DNA of 32,361 bases, taken from 4572-123 sp964418755 (GTDB lineage: Bacteria; Desulfobacterota; Desulfobacteria; Desulfobacterales; 4572-123). The stretch is from assembly GCA_964418755.1 (NCBI GenBank), contig CAYQNS010000026.1, forward strand, positions 1-32,361, in the 5' to 3' direction. Under the pieces are notes generated by a model that searched no databases, was not told the DNA's origin, and saw nothing but the letters and a program-made list of their open reading frames with translations. Shown piece by piece: positions 23,039-31,579 of this stretch (the stretch's first letter is position 1; every line of letters begins with the position of its first letter). Position numbers and translations under genes: made by a program.

Positions 23039-24811
23039 TCAATTTGCGGCCGGCAGATTAATACTGAATGTTGTTCCCTGCCCGGGCTCACTTTCAGCCG
23101 ACATGGTGCCTCCCATACTTTCAATGATGCCAAAGCAGACGGATAGACCCAGTCCGGTCCCCTGGCCCACCGGTTTGGTGGTATAAAAGGGCGAAAAAAT
23201 TTTTCCCAGATGTTCCGGGCTGATGCCGCAGCCATTGTCTCTAACTTTAATCGCCACGTCTTTTTCGTCCTGGTTTTTGATCGTTATCAATAGATTTCCA
23301 CCACTGGCACCGCGTCTTTCCTCAATGGCATGCAGGGCATTGTTAAACAGGTTCAGCAAGACCTGCTGCAACTGGGCCGGATCACCAAAAACCGGACGGA
23401 CGTCCGAAGAGATGCGCTGCTGCAGGTCAATGCCGTTTACCCGGGCTTTTTGGGCTACCATATCGATAACTTCGGGTATAAAGTCCTGCAGGTCCACATC
23501 AATCGGATTAAACTCGTCTTTCCGTCCGAATTTCAATATGGCATGTGTAATTTTGGAACAGCGCCCGATCTGCAGGTCGATTTGCTTTATGGAATCCTCG
23601 AAATCCTCGAGATCTTCAGATGGCGTCAATTTACCGCTTTCCTTAAAATCAGCAAGAATGGTCTCAATCAGCGTCTGTTCGCTTTTGATAATCTGTAGCG
23701 GGTTGTTGATTTCATGGGCAAACCCGGCGGCCATTTCACCCAGTTCCGCAAGCCGGCTTGCCCGGATGAGTTGATCCCCGAGTGCACTTTTTTCCAGATC
23801 CACCTGTTCCATTTGCCGGACAATTTTTCCGGTCAGAAAAAACGCCACACTGATAATGACTGCGCCACCGATCAGAGCAACCATAAGGATTAAAAACAAG
23901 GCCGTCCGAAACGCCTTGAACGCATCCGCCTTTTCCTGGCGCACCACCATCAGCCAGTTTTTCTGCTTCAGCCAAGTGGTGACATACAGATATTTATTGC
24001 CCGTGGAATCCTTTTCAATAAACGATTTTATGCCTTTTTTCGAAACAGGGCATCCGGCCGGATCCAATGCTTTGTTCGGCCGAAATGCGGCAGAGGTGTC
24101 AGGCGGGATATCTTTTCCCGTATTATATGCGGGATAAATCAACTGATCCGGGTCTTTTTCCAGTAAATTACCGCCGGATCTGCGTTCGGTCTGGAATATA
24201 CCGTCGACATTGAGAATATATGATTCTCCGGTCTTGCCGATACGCACTTTTTCAACCAGATCATTAAACAGTAGTGTATCGATGGTGGCACGAATGACCC
24301 AGTTTCGGCCTTTTTCCCGGCGGGCTACGGCGATAATAAAATGGGGGATCTTGCGATATCCCAGGAATACATCACTGATGTAAACCCCCTGTTTGATGAC
24401 TTTTTTGAACCATGGAGCATCCTTATAAATTTTACCGGTCAGACGATAGGGCCCCTCGTATGCCACATGGACTCCGTCGGCGTTGAAAACTCCTAAATCC
24501 ATAAATGCGATGGAGTTGCACTGAAGCCGAATAAAGATATTATGCAGGTTTTCCGGTTGCCTGATAGTATCGAACGGAAAAGAATCGGCTACAAATTCCA
24601 AATCGCCCCTGCGTTCCTGCAGGAAGCTGTCGATCATGTGGCAATGATCATATACAACCCGCTTCATGCGCTCGATGGTAGTACTTTCAATGGAGGTCGT
24701 AAAAAAATAATAGGCAACCGTCAAGCTGACAAGGAAGGATATTGCGGGTACAAGAATCATACAGGCCAGAATCAGTCTTCGGATTTTTTTGTAGTGTATT
24801 TTTTCATTCAT
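23039..24811 (-). CDS. Cache-domain sensor histidine kinase
   Basis: A 590-aa member of the local Cache kinase family: TM1 near the N-terminus (LILACMILVPAISFLVSLTV), Cache domain with DLGVFNADGVHVAYEGPY...WFKKVI...ISDVFLGYRKIPHF, an additional Asp/Pro-rich loop before TM2 (LFLILMVALIGGAVIISVAF), HisKA with H366 in AGFAHEINNPLQI, and HATPase_c with VLLNLFNNALHAI, DNGCGI, FSPFYTTK and GTGLGLS. All boxes are intact. GAGG lies 8 bases before the ATG. It is the first gene of the minus-strand operon and has a near-consensus sigma-54 promoter 44-59 bases upstream. It likely senses an anion related to the transporter that follows. Confidence 0.94.
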   Translation of the reverse strand: MNEKIHYKKIRRLILACMILVPAISFLVSLTVAYYFFTTSIESTTIERMKRVVYDHCHMIDSFLQERRGDLEFVADSFPFDTIRQPENLHNIFIRLQCNSIAFMDLGVFNADGVHVAYEGPYRLTGKIYKDAPWFKKVIKQGVYISDVFLGYRKIPHFIIAVARREKGRNWVIRATIDTLLFNDLVEKVRIGKTGESYILNVDGIFQTERRSGGNLLEKDPDQLIYPAYNTGKDIPPDTSAAFRPNKALDPAGCPVSKKGIKSFIEKDSTGNKYLYVTTWLKQKNWLMVVRQEKADAFKAFRTALFLILMVALIGGAVIISVAFFLTGKIVRQMEQVDLEKSALGDQLIRASRLAELGEMAAGFAHEINNPLQIIKSEQTLIETILADFKESGKLTPSEDLEDFEDSIKQIDLQIGRCSKITHAILKFGRKDEFNPIDVDLQDFIPEVIDMVAQKARVNGIDLQQRISSDVRPVFGDPAQLQQVLLNLFNNALHAIEERRGASGGNLLITIKNQDEKDVAIKVRDNGCGISPEHLGKIFSPFYTTKPVGQGTGLGLSVCFGIIESMGGTMSAESEPGQGTTFSINLPAAN

Positions 24812-24854
24812 TCAACAAGCCTCACCAGATGTTGTTCAGTGCTCTTTAGAAGTT

Positions 24855-24870
24855 CGCAAGCATTATGCCA
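24855..24870 (-). promoter_or_regulatory. Sigma-54 (-24/-12) promoter
   Basis: Read on the minus strand: TGGCAT AATGC TTGCG. The invariant GG and GC are present with exactly 10 bases between them; only one or two consensus positions differ. It would start transcription near 24844 and give a leader of about 33 bases before the Cache kinase. It needs an NtrC-type activator such as the one at 5496. Confidence 0.75.
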
Positions 24871-24906
24871 AATCACCGGAATTTTTAAATTATAAATAAT
24901 GTATTT

Positions 24907-24936
24907 AAATCATTAGAGATAAATTGAAAATGATTT
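24907..24936. promoter_or_regulatory. Inverted repeat, candidate activator site
   Basis: AAATCATT (24907-24914) and AATGATTT (24929-24936) are perfect 8-bp complements 14 bases apart. They lie roughly 60-90 bases upstream of the predicted sigma-54 start site, where enhancer-binding activators commonly bind. Confidence 0.4.
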
Positions 24937-24973
24937 CAGCAGGATAAAATCCGGACAAAAAGGTGTCATCCTT

Positions 24974-24990
24974 TTTTACAAATTGTAAAA
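24974..24990. promoter_or_regulatory. Perfect 17-base palindrome TTTTACAA-A-TTGTAAAA
   Basis: Eight-base arms around one base, in the spacer between the TSUP gene's 3' end and the Cache kinase promoter. It could be an operator; neither strand has a following T-run convincing for a terminator. Confidence 0.4.
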
Positions 24991-25030
24991 TTTTAACTTT
25001 ATTAAATTGGAAGAGAATATTGAAAAAATA

Positions 25031-25072
25031 GAACGTTGAATGTTCGATGTCGGACGTTCGGGGGAGGGCGGA
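25031..25072. repeat. Degenerate heptamer array D
   Basis: In register: GAACGTT, GAATGTT, CGATGTC, GGACGTT, then more decayed words (CGGGGGA, GGGCGGA). It lies 22 bases after the stop of the TSUP gene (minus strand). Confidence 0.55.
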
Positions 25073-25093
25073 CGGATCATGTTTTTTGTAAAA

Positions 25094-25996
25094 TTATTGA
25101 AAGAATCCCATAAGGTATCTTGCGGCCACGACCATTACGCAAATGCAAAGCACCAGTTTGATAAGCCGTGCGGGAACGTATTTCTGGCAGCGGGCGCCGA
25201 GGTAAATTCCGACAAAACCGCCAAATCCCAGCAGAAAGCCAAGCATCCAGTCAGGCGCAACAGACATTTCAGTATAGAATATAGCCAGCACCTGGTAAAA
25301 GGCAACACCGGCGACGGAGGTAATAAAGGTTCCCATCAAGGCTGCACCGGCAACGGCATATACCGGCAGTCCTAAAATGGCCACAAAGAAAGGAGCGACT
25401 ATGGAGCCGCCGCCGATGCCGTAAATGCCGCCGGCAATACCCACTAAAAAGCAGATGCCCAGTACGAGGGAGGGCGCATAAGAAAAGGATTTGTCATCAA
25501 AGCTGAACTCAACCCGTTTCAGGGACGACCGGGTAATGGAAACAATAAAGGTATCTCTCACTTTTGAATTGTTGTCCTTTTGACTAACGGCGGCCTCCTT
25601 GTTTTTCATAACATCCTGTACAAGCTTTATGCCGATATAAAGCAGGATGCATCCCACAAAAGCCTTAAAATTTTTCGGGTCCGGCAAATACTCAATCCGC
25701 ACCCATGCCCCGATAAACACCCCAGGCAAAGTGCCGATGATAACCGCCCAGGTAAGGGGCCAGAGCATCCGTCCTTCTTTGATGAACCGGTAGACGCCGC
25801 TGGGGATGGCAACAATATTAAATACCTGGTTGGTAGCGCTGACCGATGGCGCAGTATACCCCAGAAAGCTGACCTGAAATGGCAGAAGAAGAAAGGCTCC
25901 GGAAACGCCTCCCATCGATGTAAAAAAAGAGACGATAAATGCCACAGCAAAGGGTATTACCGGGTTCACTTCAACACCTGAAACAGGGAAAACCAT
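25094..25996 (-). CDS. TSUP (TauE/SafE-type) membrane permease
   Basis: A 300-aa polytopic permease with the two TSUP halves: FTSMGGVSGAFLLLPFQVSFLG and AGGIYGIGGGSIVAPFFVAILG, each the Gly-rich family motif, with a charged cytosolic loop of about 50 residues between (KNKEAAVSQKDNNSK...). The family transports sulfite and organosulfur or other anions. The ATG at 25996 is preferred since GGAGG sits 9 bases upstream; an in-frame ATG at 26041 lies before this site and adds a poorly hydrophobic leader. It is monocistronic and divergent from the TPR lipoprotein. It is closer to canonical TSUP proteins than the one at 8888. Confidence 0.91.
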   Translation of the reverse strand: MVFPVSGVEVNPVIPFAVAFIVSFFTSMGGVSGAFLLLPFQVSFLGYTAPSVSATNQVFNIVAIPSGVYRFIKEGRMLWPLTWAVIIGTLPGVFIGAWVRIEYLPDPKNFKAFVGCILLYIGIKLVQDVMKNKEAAVSQKDNNSKVRDTFIVSITRSSLKRVEFSFDDKSFSYAPSLVLGICFLVGIAGGIYGIGGGSIVAPFFVAILGLPVYAVAGAALMGTFITSVAGVAFYQVLAIFYTEMSVAPDWMLGFLLGFGGFVGIYLGARCQKYVPARLIKLVLCICVMVVAARYLMGFFQ

Positions 25997-26575
25997 GATT
26001 TTATTCCTCCAAGCTCTGCAAGGTAAGCAGGGTCCATCCATAAATAGTGTCTCAATGCCATTAACTTAATGAAAATAACAACTGTTTTTACCATGAAGCA
26101 TAAACCAGAACACGAAGGAAAAGTCTTCAATCGCTTCAGGTCCTGGTGATCCATACTGCTGCTTCTAAAGTTAATTACATTGAAGTGCCTGACGAAACCT
26201 CATAAATCACGTGGTCGGGTTTTCGTTAAAGCACTCACTGAAATTTTCCAGTTTGAATTCGGATGGCTATGGTAAATTTTACCCCCTTATTTAAAAATTT
26301 ACAACAATATAAAATAGTTATAGGAAATACACCAAAACAGAGAAGGCCTTGCATCTTCATGCTATACGACATTTTTAACATTTCAATTTTTTTTACAGTC
26401 TGCGATCAAAAGATACAATTTTCTTGAAAAAACATTCCTTGTTTGTTAAATCTCAAAGTTGGACAAGCCGGAATCAAATAAATGGGGTGAATATTTGTGT
26501 ATATGTGCCTGTTTTTACCCCCGGCGAAACCCGGCGACTAATATTATAATTATTTATTTTTCCGGAGGTTTGATA
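25997..26575. other. Divergent intergenic region (579 bases)
   Basis: No convincing gene is seen. It must hold the promoters of the TSUP gene (minus) and the TPR lipoprotein (plus). Visible items: a 13-base palindrome GGTAAATTTTACC (26271-26283); a direct repeat of CCCGGCGA at 26520 and 26530 in the leader of the TPR gene; a poor -35/-10-like pair (TTGAAA 26424, TAAATC 26447). No -24/-12 match was found. Confidence 0.6.
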
Positions 26576-28855
26576 ATGAATCGATATAAGACGATTTTTT
26601 TAATATTGCTTGCTTCCTGTATTGCATTATACGGCTGTTCATCAGACGAGGAAAAAAAAGCTTCCCATCTGGAAAAGGGAAATGCCTATTTTGAAAAAGG
26701 TGAGTACAAAAGTGCTGAAATAGAGCTTAAAAACGCTGTCCAGATTGACCCTGTATATCTGACGGCTTATGAAAAACTGGGAGAGGTTTACCTGAAACTC
26801 GGAAATGCACAGCAAGCTTTTAAAACCTATTCAAGGGTGGCGGAACTCGACCCTGAGAATTTGAATGCTCAGTTGAAACTGGCTACATTTTATATGCTTG
26901 GCAAGAAATTGAAAGAATCGCGGGAAAAGATTGATCTGGTTTTAAAAAAACAGCCCGATAATATGGACGCCCTTTTTCTGCTGGCAGGTGTTTATAATCT
27001 GGAGAAGAAATTCCAGGAGGCCGAATCCGTCTTTACTAAAATACTTGTACTGGACGCAAATCAGACAAAGGCTTACCTGGGATTGGGCCGTGTGCTCATG
27101 CAGCAGGGAAAGTTTAAGGATGCTGAAAAGAAGCTGAAAACGGCGGTGAACCTGGATGTAAAAGAGATCAGACCCGCTCTGGCATTGTTTGAGTTTTATA
27201 TGAATCGGAAAAAATTTGACATGGCCATTGCAACTGTACAAGACGCCATTAAAGAAAACCCGACGGATGCGAATCTGTATATTGTTTTGGGTAATTTTTA
27301 TTACAGTCGAAAAAAACAGGATAAAGCGGAAAACGCCTATTTAAAGGCGATTGAAACGGCTCCGGAAAATGTTAAATTCTATATGGTGGCCGCCGGTTTT
27401 TATGATGCAACCGGAAATAAAGAACAGACAATGGCCATGTATAGCCGGGCACTTGAACTGCAGGAGGACGATGTCCGAATCATGGACGCCGTTGCCAGGC
27501 ATTATTTCAAGAACGGGGCGGTGGATGATGCCGCGATCTATGTCGATAAAATGCTTGAGAAAAGGCCGGCATATTTTCCAGCCCGGATGCTTAAAGGTGA
27601 GCTTTATATTTTTAAAAAGCAATTTACCGAGGCATCTCAGTTGTTCGAAGATCTCGTAAATCAGGAACCCCGGTCCGCCAGAGCCCATTATTTTAAGGGC
27701 ATCGCCCATATCGGCAAAAATGAGGCCGTCTCGGCCAAAACATCTCTGCTGCGGGCCATTGAGCTGAATCCCCGTTACGTAAAGGCGAGGATTGTAATGG
27801 CTGATCTGTATATGCGTGAAAAGGCATTTGAGCCGGCAAAGAAAGAAGGGGAGGAAGTATTGAAAATGTTGCCTGATAACTACCAGGCAACAATGATCGT
27901 CGGCAATGCTTTGATGTATCAGGGGCATCGCAATGATGCCATCTTGTCTTTTAAAAATCTGATCAAACTTGATCCGCAAAACCCTGCCGGCTATTTTCGA
28001 CTGGGTCTTCTCCAGCGGTTGACAAAACAGTATGACAGCGCCCTGGTCAATCTGGAAAAAGCCCGGGCCATAAATCCTCGCCTCATGGATGTATTTACCA
28101 ATATCGTTTTTTTGCACAGTGCCCGGAAAGATTTTGCTGCAGCACTTGAACAGTGCGACCGGCAGGCCCGGATCGTAAAGGATTCACCGGCATTGCTGGC
28201 AGTGGTTTATAATTTAAAAGGAGAGGTAAACCTGGCGCAGAAAAAAATAAAGGTAGCTGAAATTTGTTTTCAGGATGCCTTAAAGCAAAATCCGGATTTT
28301 CTGCGGCCGTACTATGCGCTGGCCCGCATATATCTGAAAAACAGGCAGGAGGATAAGGCGATCGCTCAGTATCAGGCGCTTTTAGTGAAAAATCCAAACC
28401 AGGTTGTTCCGCATATGCTGCTGGGAACCGTTTTTGATATGCAAAAAAGATTTGATCTTTCTGAAGAGCATTATCGAACGGCTCTGGAAATTAATCCTGA
28501 ATTTGCACCCGCCGCTAACAACCTGAGTTATCTTCTGACCAATCAGGATAAAGAGCTTGATGAGGCCCTTGCCCTGGCTCAGATAGCCAAAGAAAAGCTT
28601 CCGGATGACCCGGGTGTGATGGATACCCTCGGATGGATTTTATATAAAAAGGGTCTTTATGACAGTGCGATCAATGAATTTACAGACAGCCTCGGAAAAA
28701 TTGCGGATAATCCGACGATTCATTATCATCTGGGAATGGCATATTATAAAAAACAGAACCTGGAAAAGGCCCGTATACAGATAGAAAAAGCCCTGTCTCT
28801 GGCCCCGTCGTTTGACGGTGCGGATAATGCCAGAAAAATTTTATCCGAGCTGTGA
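26576..28855 (+). CDS. TPR-repeat lipoprotein (PEP-CTERM/exosortase-system PrsT type)
   Basis: A 759-aa protein with a lipoprotein signal (hydrophobic 6-17, lipobox LYGC with acylated C21) followed by a nearly continuous TPR superhelix; the repeats are 34 residues long with the canonical A/G/Y/A/F/A/P pattern (for example GEVYLKLGNAQQAFKTYSRV), and I estimate at least fifteen. A cluster of very similar large TPR lipoproteins is found in exosortase/EPS loci (PrsT); this one is somewhat shorter than those usually are. Ser at +2 suggests the outer membrane. TCCGGAGG lies 8 bases before the ATG at 26576, which is preferred to an upstream frame extension to 26459. It heads the EPS-like gene set that continues with the ExeA-like ATPase and PilZ proteins. 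Confidence 0.88.
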   Translation: MNRYKTIFLILLASCIALYGCSSDEEKKASHLEKGNAYFEKGEYKSAEIELKNAVQIDPVYLTAYEKLGEVYLKLGNAQQAFKTYSRVAELDPENLNAQLKLATFYMLGKKLKESREKIDLVLKKQPDNMDALFLLAGVYNLEKKFQEAESVFTKILVLDANQTKAYLGLGRVLMQQGKFKDAEKKLKTAVNLDVKEIRPALALFEFYMNRKKFDMAIATVQDAIKENPTDANLYIVLGNFYYSRKKQDKAENAYLKAIETAPENVKFYMVAAGFYDATGNKEQTMAMYSRALELQEDDVRIMDAVARHYFKNGAVDDAAIYVDKMLEKRPAYFPARMLKGELYIFKKQFTEASQLFEDLVNQEPRSARAHYFKGIAHIGKNEAVSAKTSLLRAIELNPRYVKARIVMADLYMREKAFEPAKKEGEEVLKMLPDNYQATMIVGNALMYQGHRNDAILSFKNLIKLDPQNPAGYFRLGLLQRLTKQYDSALVNLEKARAINPRLMDVFTNIVFLHSARKDFAAALEQCDRQARIVKDSPALLAVVYNLKGEVNLAQKKIKVAEICFQDALKQNPDFLRPYYALARIYLKNRQEDKAIAQYQALLVKNPNQVVPHMLLGTVFDMQKRFDLSEEHYRTALEINPEFAPAANNLSYLLTNQDKELDEALALAQIAKEKLPDDPGVMDTLGWILYKKGLYDSAINEFTDSLGKIADNPTIHYHLGMAYYKKQNLEKARIQIEKALSLAPSFDGADNARKILSEL

Positions 28856-28947
28856 CGAATTGTGTGTATGCTGTAAGCCGGCCGGAGCCGGTAACTCATG
28901 ATATGTAACGACTAAACCGAAATTTTTGGATCAACAACGCAAACGGG

Positions 28948-30072
28948 ATGAAATTTTTATCATTCAAAATTCTTATTGTGTTCATCCTGCTGCCTCCGGT
29001 GTGTTATATTCTGTCTATCCAATATCTGGAAAATCATTTATCCCGGAAATATTCAAAGGCAATAGAAGAAATTTATATCGGCGATACGGATCCTCTGTTT
29101 GCCGGCAGTGCTTTGCTCGGGCAGGTCATTAACGAAAATATCGATGCATACCTTCGGAGCAAAACCCTGATGGCATGGGGTGTGATTGTAAATGTGACGG
29201 TTGGTACCGACAATGGTCGGATTGTTTACCCGACATATAGTAATGCCGGTGAGAATCCAATTGCAGACTCTGACTCAATGCGGATTGCTGCTGAAAATTA
29301 TCGGATACTGCAGGAAGGCCTGAATGTAAACGTCGATGTAACGTTTCAACACAACACGCTGATTTCCAATTTGATACTGGGGGGATACAGCTTTGTTTTT
29401 TTGCTGGGACTTTATTTTTATTATAGAACCGGAGTCCGCAGATTTATGGCCGAAGAACACTGGCAGCGTGAAAATATCGATAATCTGGTTGCAATGGAGA
29501 AAAGCCGATCACAGAAGTTATTTTCTTTAACACAAAACCGGGAAGAGCTGGTATGCGAAATTAAAAAGACCCGAAAACAACTTGAAGACACAAAATCCAA
29601 AGTCGGCAAAAATGAAGATGATTTTATAGAAGAGATCGTCAAACTTGAAGAAAAAATTACAAAAAATATTGCCTTTCAGGATGAACTGCAAAAAAAAATC
29701 AAATCTTTTGAGCAGGATAAAAGAGCGGATACTCCAAAGACCGGGAAAGACAGAAAGAAGATCAAAAAAAAGTTTTCCGTTCTCTATAAAAATACAATTG
29801 TCCATGACCGGGCCATCAGCGGTTTCATGGCTTTATCGGATGACCTGCAAATCAAGAGCGAAGAAATTATTCATCAACTGAATTATGACTCGCAGCAGGT
29901 TTTGATAAAACGTAAAGTTTTCAGCAAGAAAAGCCGTGTGACAGTGCTGGAAGTCTTGTTTGCATACAAGGGCAGACTTTATTTTCGAAATATAAAAGGG
30001 AAGATCGAGATCCTCTCCATAGGAACGAAAAACAGCCAGGCCGGAGATCTTACTTTTCTGGATAACCTTTGA
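28948..30072 (+). CDS. Membrane protein with coiled coil and RelE-like C-terminal domain
   Basis: A 374-aa protein. TM1 about 7-25, an extracytoplasmic segment of about 115 residues (30-140), TM2 about 140-160, then a Lys/Glu-rich coiled coil (about 165-260) and a compact C-terminal domain (275-374). That last domain (HDRAISGFMALSDDLQIKSEEIIHQL, then VLEVLFAYKGRLYFRN and KIEILSIGTKNSQAGDLTFL) resembles the RelE/ParE toxin fold, where a helical pair precedes a beta-sheet core. It has no antitoxin partner, so it may be a structural or signalling use of that fold. I know no family name. It is 92 bases after the TPR gene and 14 before the ATPase gene, so co-transcribed. Confidence 0.78.
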   Translation: MKFLSFKILIVFILLPPVCYILSIQYLENHLSRKYSKAIEEIYIGDTDPLFAGSALLGQVINENIDAYLRSKTLMAWGVIVNVTVGTDNGRIVYPTYSNAGENPIADSDSMRIAAENYRILQEGLNVNVDVTFQHNTLISNLILGGYSFVFLLGLYFYYRTGVRRFMAEEHWQRENIDNLVAMEKSRSQKLFSLTQNREELVCEIKKTRKQLEDTKSKVGKNEDDFIEEIVKLEEKITKNIAFQDELQKKIKSFEQDKRADTPKTGKDRKKIKKKFSVLYKNTIVHDRAISGFMALSDDLQIKSEEIIHQLNYDSQQVLIKRKVFSKKSRVTVLEVLFAYKGRLYFRNIKGKIEILSIGTKNSQAGDLTFLDNL

Positions 30073-30086
30073 AAAAAAGGAGTTGC

Positions 30087-31433
30087 ATGTATTTAGCTCA
30101 TTATAACCTGAAACGAAAACCGTTTCAGATCAATACCGATCCGGCATTTTTGTGGATGGGTGAGAAGCATAAAGAAGCGCTGGCAGTACTTAAATATGGA
30201 ATTTTGGACAACCGTGGATTTCTTCTGCTTACCGGGGATGTAGGTACCGGCAAAACTACTCTTGTCCATGGCCTGGTGAACAGCCTCAGGGCAAATACAT
30301 TGGTGGCCATGGTTCCGGATCCTGATTTGGAATTATTTGATTTCCTGCAATATATAGCGGTTTCTTTAAACATGGATCAGAGTTTTAAGAGCAAGGGCGA
30401 GTTTTTGATCAAATTTAGAAAATTTCTCATCGATAATTACAAAAACGATAGAAAAGTTCTGTTGATTATCGATGAGGCTCAGCGCCTGAATCATGAGCAG
30501 CTTGATGAGATACGGGTTTTGTCCAACATAGAGGCCCAGAACACAAAGTTGTTGAATATTTTTTTTGTGGGCCAGGATGAATTCAATGATACATTACTGG
30601 AAAATAAAAACAGGGCACTACGACAGCGGATCACAATAAATTATAATATCGATCCTCTGACGGAAAGTGAAAGCGGAGCATATGTCCGGTATCGGCTGAA
30701 AACAGCAGGATCTCAAGAATCTATCTTTGATATCGATTCCCTTCGTGAAATACACCTGTTTTCAGAGGGATACCCACGCCTGATAAATATCATATGTGAT
30801 CATGCCCTGCTCACGGGATATGTCAAGGGCGTCCGGCAGATAACTGCGGATATTATCGCCGAGTGTGCCCTGGAATTAAAAATACAGCCCAGCCAGGGTG
30901 AAAAAGCAAAATCGGTGGTGAAAGAAAATCAGATCCCAGGAGGGGAACAAAGGGACGGAACGGTTGTTTCACACCCTGATTTTTCAGGCCGGGTCATGCA
31001 ACCAGAAAGCAATGCAAGCCTGGAGATGAATTCCGATTATAGCAGTATCATTGGTCAATTGATTGATTCGATAAAAAACCTTTCGGAAGATAAACAAAAA
31101 AGGCTATTATCAATCTTACGGAAATGGGAATCAGAAGAGAAGCGGGAGTTTAGCCGTAAACCCTGTCTGGTGCCCATTGATTATTCATCGGCGGACAGGG
31201 CCTTCAGGGATTTTGTTCAAAATCTGAGCGTTGGCGGTGTATTTATTGAAACCCGTGAATCGTTTTCCGACGGGCAAACCGTAACACTGACCCTGAATGT
31301 CCCCAATTCTCAGCACCATTTTAAAATTTTTGGAGAAATCGTAAGATCCGAACCCCTTGGAATTGCGGTAAAGTTTAAAAAAGTGACGCGGTATCAGGCT
31401 GAAATGGTGCAATTTATTACGGATAGATTATAA
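30087..31433 (+). CDS. ExeA/GspA-like AAA+ ATPase fused to a PilZ domain
   Basis: A 448-aa protein. The N-terminus begins with the family signature MYLAHYNLKRKPFQINTDP...FLWMGEKHKEALAVLKYGI used by ExeA and the exosortase-linked ATPases. Walker A is GDVGTGKTT (50-58), Walker B VLLIIDEAQRL (about 124-134), and an arginine-rich sensor region (NRALRQRITINYNI) follows. After the AAA+ part and a low-complexity linker is a PilZ domain (about 349-448) with the c-di-GMP motif RxxxR (REFSR) and NLSVGG. The exosortase ATPases usually lack PilZ, so this is a less common arrangement. AAGGAG lies 5 bases before the ATG. It probably helps polysaccharide or protein export under c-di-GMP control. Confidence 0.92.
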   Translation: MYLAHYNLKRKPFQINTDPAFLWMGEKHKEALAVLKYGILDNRGFLLLTGDVGTGKTTLVHGLVNSLRANTLVAMVPDPDLELFDFLQYIAVSLNMDQSFKSKGEFLIKFRKFLIDNYKNDRKVLLIIDEAQRLNHEQLDEIRVLSNIEAQNTKLLNIFFVGQDEFNDTLLENKNRALRQRITINYNIDPLTESESGAYVRYRLKTAGSQESIFDIDSLREIHLFSEGYPRLINIICDHALLTGYVKGVRQITADIIAECALELKIQPSQGEKAKSVVKENQIPGGEQRDGTVVSHPDFSGRVMQPESNASLEMNSDYSSIIGQLIDSIKNLSEDKQKRLLSILRKWESEEKREFSRKPCLVPIDYSSADRAFRDFVQNLSVGGVFIETRESFSDGQTVTLTLNVPNSQHHFKIFGEIVRSEPLGIAVKFKKVTRYQAEMVQFITDRL

Positions 31434-31514
31434 AAAAAAGAGTGGGCCCGGTTCTAACTTCGCCCATCATTATTATCGAAAAAAATATCGCTTTTCCCTA
31501 CTTACCTTATTTTA

Positions 31515-31543
31515 TTGACATATTTTTATTATTACGATATCAT
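31515..31543 (+). promoter_or_regulatory. Sigma-70-type promoter of the PilZ gene
   Basis: TTGACA (31515-31520), exactly 17 bases, TATCAT (31538-31543). The -35 is perfect and the -10 matches 4 of 6; it implies a start near 31550, about 30 bases before the PilZ ATG, so this gene can be expressed independently of the ATPase. Confidence 0.7.
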
Positions 31544-31579
31544 TTAATCTCATGCTGATCTGAAATTAAGGAAAACAAG

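Noticed and set aside
25966..26154. Minus-strand 62-codon frame overlapping the TSUP start
   Set aside because: Lacks a ribosome site and resembles no known protein; GGAGG serves the TSUP ATG at 25996 instead.
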